Source: DATMNI01 sp963817515 (lineage in GTDB: Bacteria; Acidobacteriota; Terriglobia; Bryobacterales; Bryobacteraceae). From it: a stretch of 64,000 nt of DNA. The translations under genes and the position numbers were made by a program. The notes beneath the pieces are model-generated. The model saw only the letters and a list, made by a program, of their open reading frames with translations. It was not told the DNA's origin and did no database searches. Where the stretch lies: positions 124,001 through 188,000 of the forward strand of contig CAWFPJ010000006.1 in the NCBI GenBank assembly GCA_963817515.1, written 5' to 3'. Below, in pieces: positions 17,730 to 26,037 of the stretch (position 1 is its first letter; each line of letters begins with the position of its first letter).

Positions 17730-17744
17730 TGGCAACTCGCGTGC
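17730..17744 (+). promoter_or_regulatory. Sigma-54 (-24/-12) type promoter for the RND adaptor gene
   Basis: TGGCAACTCGCGTGC has the invariant GG and GC with the correct spacing (GG at positions 2-3, GC at 14-15) and the TGGCA half intact; the -12 half is TGC instead of TTGC. Its distance to the ATG at 17772 and the upstream palindrome support the call. The two sigma-54 activators at the right end of the window show that this system exists in the organism. Confidence 0.5.
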
Positions 17745-17771
17745 CCTCTCCGGAGGACTTAGGGGGAAGAC

Positions 17772-18377
17772 ATGCAAATTGCAACCGTTGTCTTGGCGGC
17801 GCTTACGGCGCTGCCTGTACTAAGCCAGGAACCGGTCGTATCCAAGGACACGATCTGGCGGGATACCGTCAAGCGAGGCGAAATGTTGAGGCAGGTTCGG
17901 GGGCTGGGTGAGATCACAGACCGTCAATCCGTGGCACTGCGGATTGCCGAGACTCAGGTGAAAGAGATCCAGACTGGACAAGAGGTCTCGATCGATACCA
18001 GGCAGAAACCCACGTTGGCGGGCGAGGTAACGCGGGTCGATTCGTCCGCCTTGAATGGGGTGGTCACTGTCGACGTGCGGCTGAATGCCCCGCTGCCCCA
18101 GGGACTGGAGCCTGGACTTCAAGTCGATGGAACCATCCTCATCGGCAGACTGCCGCAGGTGACTTATGTGGGCCGGCCGGTATTTGGGAACGCCAACAGC
18201 GAAGCAACCCTGTTCAAGATCGACCCGGACGGCATGCATGCTACCAGGGTGGCGGTGCGATTCGGCCGCTCTTCGGTGAATACGATTGAGGTTGTGGAAG
18301 GGCTGCAGCCGGGCGACCACGTGATCCTGTCGGACATGCGCGGTTACGCGGGCCAGTCACGGATCCGCTTGCAATAG
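17772..18377 (+). CDS. Short RND-efflux periplasmic adaptor-like protein, central domains missing
   Basis: The protein has 201 residues, starting at ATG 17772 after GGGGGAAG, with a signal peptide (MQIATVVLAALTALPVLSQ). The first mature stretch (DTVKRGEMLRQVRGLGEI) is the normal start of an HlyD/MacA-like membrane-fusion protein. It then jumps directly to the C-terminal part: LRIAETQVKEIQTGQEVSID, a beta-barrel region, and the membrane-proximal end FGRSSVNTIEVVEGLQPGDH. Relatives are about 400 residues long. The missing middle holds the lipoyl-like and coiled-coil hairpin domains that reach the outer-membrane channel. The frame is intact and the promoter looks good, so it is either an in-frame deletion product or a minimal adaptor. 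No RND pump or TolC gene is adjacent. Confidence 0.7.
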   Translation: MQIATVVLAALTALPVLSQEPVVSKDTIWRDTVKRGEMLRQVRGLGEITDRQSVALRIAETQVKEIQTGQEVSIDTRQKPTLAGEVTRVDSSALNGVVTVDVRLNAPLPQGLEPGLQVDGTILIGRLPQVTYVGRPVFGNANSEATLFKIDPDGMHATRVAVRFGRSSVNTIEVVEGLQPGDHVILSDMRGYAGQSRIRLQ

Positions 18378-18418
18378 GCCCACGATTCCCTCGCGCCGCG
18401 GGCTATGCTGCGTCGGTC

Positions 18419-19237
18419 CTACCAGAAAACATCAGCGTGGCGCTTCACCCGGTCGCCATGCCGGCGAATCGCTTCCAACTCGGTTCGAGAGGGCGCGCAC
18501 CAATCATCCAGGAGCGCGAGATCATGCTCCAGTTCGCGCCGGTCGGAAGGCGCGGCGAGCGCTACACTGACATGCTGGTTCGCCAGACAAAACCGGTAAC
18601 AGTCGCGCGGCGTGGGCGGTTGATAACCCGGCGGATCTTCCGTGGTGGATTTGAGAAGCGCGCCCCATCGCAATCCTGTGAAGGTGACCACGGGTAGTTT
18701 GCGGTGTGAAGTCAACGGGAATATGTCTCGCTCGGCACCCCGATGCGCTGCGTTGTAGCGGATCATCAACAGATCCAGGAAGCCTGTTTCCGCCCAACCG
18801 GCCGCGAGCCGCCGCTGATGACTGGTAAGCCCGATGCGATGAAGGCGCCCGGCTTGCTTCTGAGCGACAAGGTACTCCATCGCGCCGCCCGGCGAGACGA
18901 TCTTGTGCCATTCCTCCTCGCGTTCGACGTAGTACAGCGTGGCGATATCGAGGTAAGCAGTGCGCAACTCCGCCAGAATGCCATCGAATTCTCGCGCGGC
19001 ATCGGCCGCGGTTCTCGATTGAAACTGGACGGCAACGACGATCTTCGATCGTTCCGCCCCGAGAGCCGAAATGGTATGGCTTAATGCGTCTGCATGCCCG
19101 CACCAGTTGAGATAATTCAGACCGCGGGCGATGGCGAATTCCGCGTCCCCTGGGCGCAAACGCGAACCCCCGCGCGTTGCGAGACCCAGGCGGCAGACCT
19201 CGGGCATGGCGGGGCCGAGTTTCACGCAGTACTGCAT
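18419..19237 (-). CDS. Aldo/keto reductase family protein
   Basis: The protein has 272 residues with no signal peptide, so it is cytoplasmic. The order of blocks follows a TIM-barrel aldo/keto reductase: LGLATRGGSRL near the start, FAIARGLNYLNWCGHADALS in place of the usual GxxxxDTA strand, AYLDIATLYYVEREEEWHKI, GRLHRIGLTSHQRRLAAGWA and LDLLMIRYNAAHRGAE. The catalytic Asp-Tyr-Lys-His set is poorly kept: the position normally DTA reads LNW. Activity is therefore uncertain. It may belong to the Fe-S-associated reductase subgroup, but the Cys motif of that group is not seen. Neighbours give no pathway clue. Confidence 0.72.
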   Translation of the reverse strand: MQYCVKLGPAMPEVCRLGLATRGGSRLRPGDAEFAIARGLNYLNWCGHADALSHTISALGAERSKIVVAVQFQSRTAADAAREFDGILAELRTAYLDIATLYYVEREEEWHKIVSPGGAMEYLVAQKQAGRLHRIGLTSHQRRLAAGWAETGFLDLLMIRYNAAHRGAERDIFPLTSHRKLPVVTFTGLRWGALLKSTTEDPPGYQPPTPRDCYRFCLANQHVSVALAAPSDRRELEHDLALLDDWCAPSRTELEAIRRHGDRVKRHADVFW

Positions 19238-19350
19238 GATTCGGGTATATCACAGCATCGGGATCGAGGATTTGGAGATTGTCCCTCTTGACGAACTTTG
19301 CGGAAATGGCCGGCGTGACGCGCTTCCGCTCGCGGGGAGCAGCGACGGCG

Positions 19351-19629
19351 CCGTTTAACCCCAAGACCAAGAAAGCTTTCAGCTCGCACGGCAATGGCAC
19401 CCTAACCGTGATCAAAGAGAATAGCCCCACACGTTTCGCGGTGGAACAGAACGTGAAGACGGCGACGGGCGCCAAGACGCTGACGCTCGATAGCAAGACC
19501 GACCGGACTCTGCTGATTGCCGCGGAGTACGCTGCACCAGCCCCGCCTCCGCCGGATGCCCTGCCGGAGGCCGCGTGCCCGCCCCAGATGCTGCCTGATT
19601 CGTTCTCGATTATCGTCGTCGGGAAGTAG
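19351..19629 (+). pseudogene. C-terminal fragment of a YncE-like beta-propeller protein
   Basis: The frame reads PFNPKTKKAFSSHGNGTLTV, then ATGAKTLTLDSKTDRTLLIA, a Pro-rich stretch and DSFSIIVVGK at the stop. This is the last blade and tail of a YVTN/YncE-type propeller. The preceding blades are absent and the upstream sequence in frame is not protein-like. Confidence 0.6.
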
Positions 19630-19649
19630 GCCAGTTGACCCGAGCGAGG

Positions 19650-20342
19650 CACCACGTTGTGTGAAGATCTGGTCCGTCGTATCGTCAAGGTGGGTCTGCC
19701 CGGTTGGGTAGGCATCCATTAGCGACTTGAGCACAGGTGAGGCTGCGACGACCTTAGCGCGAAAAGCGGCATTGGGCACGAAGCTGATCTGCGTGATTCC
19801 CAGATCCTGGCGCAAACCTTCGTAATTTACGAAGAAGAAGGCTTTGTCCTTTCTTGATGGGGCCGCCGAAGTTGGCGCCGAATTGATGCAGTGTGAATGG
19901 GGGAATGGTCGCGCCGTCGAAGGGCGAGCGTGAGTCTAGTGCGTCGTTACGTAGCGAATAGAAGGTACTTCCGTGAAACTGATTGGTACCGTCTTCGCAC
20001 TACCTGGACCTGCACGCCATTGTTATCGATACCGTCGAACGTGTAGTTGGCGTCGTCGATGGAGTGTCCGTTGAAGCGAATGTTACGCTGCGAGCCGTCG
20101 CTGTAGTTCACCGCGCCTCTCTGGAGATAGTGGCGGTATACGTGCCGACCGCTAGCGCCGGTATCTGGTAGGCGCCCGCCGCGTTCGTGGTTGTCTCTCG
20201 ACGAAAACTGGTGGCGGACGACACCGCAACAATCCGGGCTCCCTGAACCAAGGCTCGGGAAGCATCCATGACGATTCCGTTCAGAGAGGCATCGTCGACT
20301 TGTGCTGGCAGCGGCAGAGCCTGACTAACCAGGAAAAGCCAT
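19650..20342 (-). pseudogene. Decayed Oar-type TonB-dependent receptor
   Basis: On the minus strand a signal-peptide end (LFLVSQALPLPAQ) leads into a carboxypeptidase-like domain (DDASLNGIVMDASRALVQGA, TNAAGAYQIPALAVGTYTAT) and stops early. Pieces of the plug follow in other frames: QRNIRFNGHSIDDANYTFDG, TNQFHGSTFYSLRNDALDSR and FGANFGGPIKK, then FFFVNYEGLRQDLGITQISF. The remaining 700 or so residues of barrel are missing. Several deletions and frameshifts make it clearly dead. It resembles the two intact receptors of this window in plan but is a separate gene. Confidence 0.7.
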
Positions 20343-20402
20343 TAGATGTCTGCGGGTTCTTCACGCCGATTCGCGAAATGATAAATGAAATCGTCCCGGA
20401 TC

Positions 20403-23400
20403 TCAATGCACCACTCCCATGCCCAGCACACGATGACGCGGATTGGCCTGAACCTCATCTTTCGATGACGTGAGCGTCAGGCGCGTTCTCATCCTGCGCC
20501 CGACGCGCTCGGGCGTTCTGGCGAAAGCAACGTGCGAAGCAATCGGGGACACCGGAGCCACATGCGTCGAAACAGCGTGCGACCCGCCATCCGCCCGAAC
20601 GGCGTACGCGACCTTCGGCACGGCTTCCCCTGGCGCTTCGGCGGTGTGCTTTGTTGCCAGCCCCGCCGGAGTGGCGGCATAGGCCGTCCCTTGTGCGCGG
20701 GTCGCGGCGCGCGCCACACCGGGAACCGAAGCGGCGGCTGGCGCAGCGACGCGGGCAGCGGCAGTCGATGCATGCGCCGCAACCGGAGCAGGCGCTGCCG
20801 CCGGGATCGGACAACCTTTGTCAATCCAGTCCATTGCAATCTGCTTCCAGGTTTTGTTGCCCACCACGGTTCCGCCCGAAGCATCGAACGCCAGGCTCAT
20901 CGGATTGTCCGTGATGAGGAGTTCCGTTACAAAGCGGCTGGCCGCGGAATTGCCTTTCACGATCCATCCATTCGCCGGATCGGCCAGCACGCTCATGAAC
21001 ACAGCGGCAGGTGCCTGGAACCATGCCGCGACGGGTTGAGTGACAGTCTGTCCGGGGTGCGCCGCGTCAGGTCCAGTAAGTTGATTCGCCGAGTGCCCAG
21101 GAGCGCCGGCTTGCCGCGCCCGCAGAGCGTCGATGCATCGTGCCATCAGCTTCGCGGGATCGCTTTCCGGTTTCTGCGGCTGCGTTTGCTGTCCCAGCCA
21201 CTCCACCCATTCCTCCCAAAGCCGGATCTCGTCATCGGTGAAGACCTTGTACATCGGCCCGTCGAAACTGATCGCTTTAAAGAAAGAACTCGCGGCGACC
21301 GAGCCAGGCACGATGTAGTTCGCATCGATGAGCCCCTGCATGAAGACGTCCGGGTCTTCGAAGAGGTCATTGATCAGATTCGCCCCCAGCCGGCGATCGC
21401 CGTGATTCAGGTTTCCGTACCGCTTCTTGCGCGCCATCAGATCGGCGATCCTGTCGCGCGGCGTGGGTGGCGCGCTTGCCCGCTGCTGGAGCAGATCGCG
21501 CAGATCCTGGCCCAGATTGCCCGTGGTCGCGAAGGCAGCGTAGCCGTTCCAGATGCGTTTCCACAATCTCTGCACCTCGGCATCGCCGCCGCGTGCCAGT
21601 GCCTGGTCGAGATACCACTCGATCGCCTCCCGCGCTTTCGCTCCATGCCCCTCCTCGGCGTTGTCGATGCCGACATGCAGTTCGTAAAAATGCGGGTCGA
21701 TACTGAAATGTTCGAGCAGCCGGATGGTCGGCTTGGCCGAAAGCACCTCCCACTCCAGCTGCAGCGTCATGCCGAGAATTTCCGGAAAAAAGGTTTGCGA
21801 GAACTGCGAAACCGCCAGCTCGTACATCGGCACCGTATACGCCGAATCGAGCATATTCGGATCTTTCGCATACGCTTCCGAATAAACCGGATCCAGCGTA
21901 ATGCCCACCTTGGCCAAAAGCTGCGTGTAAACGTTCGAGTGATTCTGATCCGGATTCCCGTCCCCCATTTCGTCCATCCAGACATTGAAAAGGTTGGCGG
22001 TCACGCGATCGATTGGCCCCACGTGCGCGACGTTGCGAATCCAGGCGCCATCCAACTGGTTCAGCGGAGCGAACTGCCGGATACGCTCCACCATGTCATC
22101 TTTTGTTTTGAAGATGTTTCCGGGATCGGCGAACGGATCCTGCGAGGCGTAGTACTGATAAAAGGTGTAAATCTCATCCAGACGCTGACTCAGCGCCTCC
22201 GGCGAGTACTCGAAATACCGATACATGTCGTCGATAGCGGCCGGATCGGGACTATCGAGGAGCGCCTGCGCGTCCGCAAGGAATTGCTCAGCAAGCTGTT
22301 TCGCTTTCGGCAGGAAATCCGGGTACCCGTCGATGTTTAACAGATAGAAGAAGTAGTCGCGATCGCGCAGACCGTCGTACCGGGAACGGCCCGTTTCCAC
22401 ATAAAGCACTTCCCCGTAAGGCGTGGTCCGCGGGACGACGAAGCCGAGCGTTTTCCAGTTCTCGACCATGTCGTTATCGCCTGGCAGACCCGGTGCGTCC
22501 ACTTGCAGTCGATCACCTATGCCGCGATCCCAGCGAATCCGATCCAGCAGTGCATTGCTGAGTTGCCCTTTGCGCGCCTCTTCCCGGAACTTGGACAGCG
22601 CCGCCTCGAAGGTCTCTTCATTCACAACGTCGTCCGGCCGTTGTGCCGGCCACCAGTGGACCTGGCATTCAAAGAAATCCGCCTGCCACGGTACCGCCAT
22701 GCGCTTCGTCATATCGCCGGCCTCGAACCTACCTTCCCGAAAACGACAAGGCTCGTCGTACCAGTCCGAATAACGAGCGACGTAAGTCATCTCGATACCG
22801 GGGAAGAAAGGTCCACCCACGCAATATTCGACCGCTGCACGGGTCAGCGCAGCCGGCTGGTCGGCCAGCGCAATCTGTTCGATCGGCGGAGGCGGCGGCG
22901 CTTGCGGATCCCAGTCATTCGTGAAATCGCCTGCCGCCCAGCGCTCGAGAATCGAGTACTGGGTTTCCAGCAGATACAGCCAGGTATCCGGCTCGCCGAC
23001 CGTCGCGTCACCTTCATCGCCGGACAACATGGGCATGAAATAGTAATTCGCCTGATCCGCCGTGCGCTTGCGCGGGCTCCGGATACGCGCGAAGACATTT
23101 TGCCGGAAAGTGCTCTGCGCCGCGCTGTTATCCGCAAGCGCAGCGATGATGTCGGGATTGTGGAAATTCCCGCCCTTCTGCGGACCGTGGCCTCGCAAAG
23201 CCATCGCGTTGATCCATTGATAACCGGCCATTCGATCGAACAGCGGATAAATGTCCCTGGTGAACGAAAGCTTGTCGGGCGGCTGTAAGCCGGCGGCTTC
23301 CAGCATCACCTCATAGAGCGTGACGATATTCCCGTGCGCCGGCGCAAATTTCGGCGGCGCCACGAGTACCCACGCAGTTCCTTTTACCGGAACATCGGCT

Positions 23401-24038
23401 CCGTTGATCTTGACCGACGCGGTCACCGGGCCATCCGAGACGTCGTCGTGCCAGTAGTCGTTGTTGGCATAGGTGAAAAGCGGCTTGCCTTCCGCCGTTC
23501 GTTCGGATTTGCCACGGCCGCCGAGCACGATCAATCGGCCTGAATCATCCGTCTGAAGCTCTCCCAGATAGACAGGCGTGTCGAAGAAGTAGCCGTCATC
23601 AAACTGAAATGCCGGTCCCCTCTGGCTCACCCCCGTAATCTTTTTCGCCGACGCAATGATGGCGAGCTTTGTCCGGTCCGCAACGTTCTGGTTCCGCAGT
23701 TTTTTCTGGTCGGGATTTTGATCGAGCTGCTGTCCTTCTTTTGTGCCCAGGAACCTGTACCAGGCCGCCTTGCGGTTCGCCAGCTGCGCCGTCCACAGGA
23801 TCGTCGTTCCGGGCGAAGCCTGGGTAATCTCCCCGACCACATTGCCGCCGGCGTCGTATCCATAAAGGCGGAAACGCGCGGCCTGGCGTTGAATCCGGCC
23901 ATCGGGATCCCGGAAACCGCCGTCAGGATCCGGAGGACAGCCCGGTGCCTCCGGTCCAACAAAAAAGTGACTGGGGCTGTCGCCCAGCCGCGCGATTCCG
24001 ATGGAAGGGAAAATCCTGCAGTATGCTATTTCGGCCAT
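20403..24038 (-). CDS. LodA/GoxA-like quinone-cofactor oxidase fused to a haem-oxygenase-like di-iron domain
   Basis: The protein has 1211 residues and no signal peptide. Residues 1 to about 540 follow LodA-type amino-acid oxidases: CRIFPSIGIARLGDSPSHFF at the front, FDDGYFFDTPVYLGELQTDD, WVLVAPPKFAP, and the two blocks expected to form the cysteine tryptophylquinone cofactor, Cys406 (EYCVGGPFFPGIE) and Trp451 (MAVPWQADF, followed by WWPAQRP). About 680-815 looks like a haem-oxygenase-like di-iron oxidase domain: MDEMGDGNPDQNHSNVY (Glu690, His700), ILGMTLQLEWE, HFYELHVGIDNAEEGHG (His788, Asp792, His798). About 1000-1080 is a further small domain, and 1080-1150 is an Ala/Pro-rich tail. Its start overlaps the upstream lodB-like gene by 13 bases. 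Known relatives oxidise free amino acids to give hydrogen peroxide; the substrate here is unknown. Confidence 0.83.
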   Translation of the reverse strand: MAEIAYCRIFPSIGIARLGDSPSHFFVGPEAPGCPPDPDGGFRDPDGRIQRQAARFRLYGYDAGGNVVGEITQASPGTTILWTAQLANRKAAWYRFLGTKEGQQLDQNPDQKKLRNQNVADRTKLAIIASAKKITGVSQRGPAFQFDDGYFFDTPVYLGELQTDDSGRLIVLGGRGKSERTAEGKPLFTYANNDYWHDDVSDGPVTASVKINGADVPVKGTAWVLVAPPKFAPAHGNIVTLYEVMLEAAGLQPPDKLSFTRDIYPLFDRMAGYQWINAMALRGHGPQKGGNFHNPDIIAALADNSAAQSTFRQNVFARIRSPRKRTADQANYYFMPMLSGDEGDATVGEPDTWLYLLETQYSILERWAAGDFTNDWDPQAPPPPPIEQIALADQPAALTRAAVEYCVGGPFFPGIEMTYVARYSDWYDEPCRFREGRFEAGDMTKRMAVPWQADFFECQVHWWPAQRPDDVVNEETFEAALSKFREEARKGQLSNALLDRIRWDRGIGDRLQVDAPGLPGDNDMVENWKTLGFVVPRTTPYGEVLYVETGRSRYDGLRDRDYFFYLLNIDGYPDFLPKAKQLAEQFLADAQALLDSPDPAAIDDMYRYFEYSPEALSQRLDEIYTFYQYYASQDPFADPGNIFKTKDDMVERIRQFAPLNQLDGAWIRNVAHVGPIDRVTANLFNVWMDEMGDGNPDQNHSNVYTQLLAKVGITLDPVYSEAYAKDPNMLDSAYTVPMYELAVSQFSQTFFPEILGMTLQLEWEVLSAKPTIRLLEHFSIDPHFYELHVGIDNAEEGHGAKAREAIEWYLDQALARGGDAEVQRLWKRIWNGYAAFATTGNLGQDLRDLLQQRASAPPTPRDRIADLMARKKRYGNLNHGDRRLGANLINDLFEDPDVFMQGLIDANYIVPGSVAASSFFKAISFDGPMYKVFTDDEIRLWEEWVEWLGQQTQPQKPESDPAKLMARCIDALRARQAGAPGHSANQLTGPDAAHPGQTVTQPVAAWFQAPAAVFMSVLADPANGWIVKGNSAASRFVTELLITDNPMSLAFDASGGTVVGNKTWKQIAMDWIDKGCPIPAAAPAPVAAHASTAAARVAAPAAASVPGVARAATRAQGTAYAATPAGLATKHTAEAPGEAVPKVAYAVRADGGSHAVSTHVAPVSPIASHVAFARTPERVGRRMRTRLTLTSSKDEVQANPRHRVLGMGVVH

Positions 24039-25078
24039 AGAATGCCCCCCGTTGCCGTGCGAGCCGATCTCCAGAAACGAGCGTCGGGCCAGCGGTATTC
24101 CGCTTCATAAAAATACTTTCGATCGCGGAGAAAATGATTTAGATAGTTTATCTGAATCTCACAATAGTTCCGTGGACCGTCGTCGCTGTTTGCGGAATTA
24201 CTCACAATCATCGCAGCCGCTTTTTCGGCTGTTTCCAGCGCGCGCAGCAGGCCCTGGGAACCCAGAGGATCGGAAGCAAATGCGGCGTCGCCAACGGCCA
24301 TCCAGCCCGGGCCCGCCGGCGTTTCGAGCCAGTCCGTGCGCGCCGCGCGCGACATAGCCCGCCCGGGGAGCAGGTGAGAGACCCGTTTCGATGTGTGAAT
24401 CGTGGCCCGAAGCGCATCCGCAAATGAGGCACGAGACGGATTGGTAAAGAATGAAATGGACAAATCTCGGCTGGAATCAAGTGCAGAGAACCACCAGCCT
24501 GTTTCAGCCGATTCCACCAGTGCCTCGCCGGCTGGAAAATCATGCGGGGCGGCTCTTGCGGTCAGGCAGACAAGACGATCAAGCGCTATCCGGCGAATTC
24601 CGATCATGCGCGCAAATGCACCGGAACGTCCGGAAGCATCGGCGACGAAACCGGTCTCGATGACTTCCGGCCGCCCGGAGAACCTTAGCGACCAGCCGTT
24701 GTGCGTTCGTTCCGCGGATCGGATCCGGCCACGGAATACAGGAACGACTCCTCCAGCCGTCGCTCGGGCGAGCATCTCACGATCGAAGATCGCCCGATCC
24801 AAAAACCAGCCTTGCCCGAGAGGGTTGCAGATTGCATGGCGGACTGTGAGTTTGGAATCGCCCCACGCCGAAGCCATCGCGTAGTGTGGACGCAGGCTGG
24901 CCGAGTCTGAAGGCCAGACTTCTTTTTCCGTGACTCCTGGTGGCAGCGTTTCGGGGAATTCGTGGGATACCGAACGTGGAGCCGTGATGATGGCCGTCGA
25001 GACACCCGCTTTACGAAGTTGGATCGCGAGCGCGCAACCGGCGGGTCCGGATCCGATAATCGCCACATCGAAACGCAC
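24026..25078 (-). CDS. LodB-like FAD-dependent oxidoreductase for LodA maturation
   Basis: From GTG 25078 the protein has 350 residues starting MRFDVAIIGSGPAGCALAIQ, an N-terminal FAD Rossmann motif. Later blocks are typical of the halogenase/geranylgeranyl reductase-like group: GFVADASGRSGAFARMIG, and the second FAD motif GPGWMAVGDAAFASDPLGSQ followed by GLLRALETAEKAAAM. LodB proteins of this group are needed to build the quinone cofactor in their LodA partner, and here the stop overlaps the lodA-like start, so the pair is coupled. An ATG at 25177 would add 33 residues that run into the integrase remnant at 25150, so I prefer the internal GTG although its RBS is poor. Start confidence is low; family confidence is good. 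Confidence 0.78.
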   Translation of the reverse strand: MRFDVAIIGSGPAGCALAIQLRKAGVSTAIITAPRSVSHEFPETLPPGVTEKEVWPSDSASLRPHYAMASAWGDSKLTVRHAICNPLGQGWFLDRAIFDREMLARATAGGVVPVFRGRIRSAERTHNGWSLRFSGRPEVIETGFVADASGRSGAFARMIGIRRIALDRLVCLTARAAPHDFPAGEALVESAETGWWFSALDSSRDLSISFFTNPSRASFADALRATIHTSKRVSHLLPGRAMSRAARTDWLETPAGPGWMAVGDAAFASDPLGSQGLLRALETAEKAAAMIVSNSANSDDGPRNYCEIQINYLNHFLRDRKYFYEAEYRWPDARFWRSARTATGGILWPK

Positions 25079-25149
25079 CAGGTTATTTTGTACGCCGCGA
25101 GAGTAAAAACGCAACTCAGCGCGTTTGATCGGGACACTCTTCGCGGCAA

Positions 25150-25650
25150 CGTGACTACGCGATGGTCGCTGTTCCACTGGGCTGCGGACTTCCGGCGAGC
25201 GGAATTAGCCGCGCTGGACTGCCGGTGTCTGCACCAGAGGGAGGATCACTGCGTGTTCGCGGATCTCATCGGTAAGGGTGCGCACGTCAGAACTGTGCCA
25301 GTACCTGCGTCGGTGGAGGGGGCTCTCACGAGTTGGACCTCAGCTGCCCAGGTCAGTTCTGGTGCAATCTCTCGAGCAATCAACAAAGCAGGCCGGATTG
25401 CCGATCACGGATTCAGTCCCAAGGTGATTTGGGGCGTAGTAAAGAAGGCTTGTGCCGATTGCGGATTGGCGCCGCATGACCTGCGCACGTCTGTGTCACG
25501 AAGCCAGAGGAGAACAGGATCAAATCCAATTTCTGCTCGGCCATGTCAGCGTTCGAACGACGGAACGCTACATCGGCTGCAAGCGCGGCTCCGGAACGCC
25601 GTCAATGATGCGATTGGCCTCGAGCGCCCGAACGAGATCTGCACCCGTAC
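25150..25650 (+). pseudogene. Tyrosine recombinase (integrase) remnant
   Basis: Parts of a phage-type integrase catalytic domain are spread over frames: FRRAELAALDCRCLHQREDH, DLIGKGAHVRTVPVPASVEG, ISRAINKAGRIADHGFSPKV, and APHDLR with the first Arg of the R-H-R-Y set. Then in another frame come ARLCHEARGEQDQIQFLLGH and VSVRTTERYIGCK with the catalytic Tyr, and finally RLRNAVNDAIGLE. At least two indels and the lost N-terminus make it inactive. It lies at the 5' edge of the lodBA operon and marks past integration there. Confidence 0.72.
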
Positions 25651-25801
25651 CACGAGTCGAGGACGCATCTGGGCCTCTATAAACAATGTCCAATTCCGCG
25701 CCGCGAGTCGAACATTGGAAAGATCATCGAGATCCCGCAAATGGGCGGTCTGCACCACCGTCATGAACGTCTTGCATCATAGCGACGTGTTCACGGACCC
25801 A

Positions 25802-26037
25802 TTATTGGCGAAGCACAGGCTCCGGATTTTGATCGATCAGTTCTTCGATGACTGCGGGAGGAACATTCTTAAGCCGGGCCTGATGTTTCCGTCCCCAGTC
25901 ACAGATTTTCTCGAGCACCGACGCGAGCGTCATACCGTACGGCGAAATCGAGTAAGACACGTGCGGCGGAACACCCCTTTGTCGTGCCTCAAAATGAGGC
26001 CGTCCTCCATCATCTCATGCAAATGCCCGATCCAGCA
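25802..26037 (-). pseudogene. HxlR-family regulator, C-terminal fragment
   Basis: On the minus strand LHEMMEDGLILRHDKG is followed, after a one-base shift, by VPPHVSYSISPYGMTLASVL and EKICDWGRKHQARLKN, ending at a stop at 25802. This is the wing and last helix of an HxlR winged-helix regulator. The recognition-helix half is missing, replaced by the tail of the PEP-CTERM gene. Confidence 0.6.

Noticed and set aside
20532..22340. 602-residue open frame antisense to the LodA fusion gene
   Set aside because: Arg/His-rich translation with no family blocks and no RBS; it mirrors a GC-rich coding strand. The minus-strand product has clear LodA motifs.
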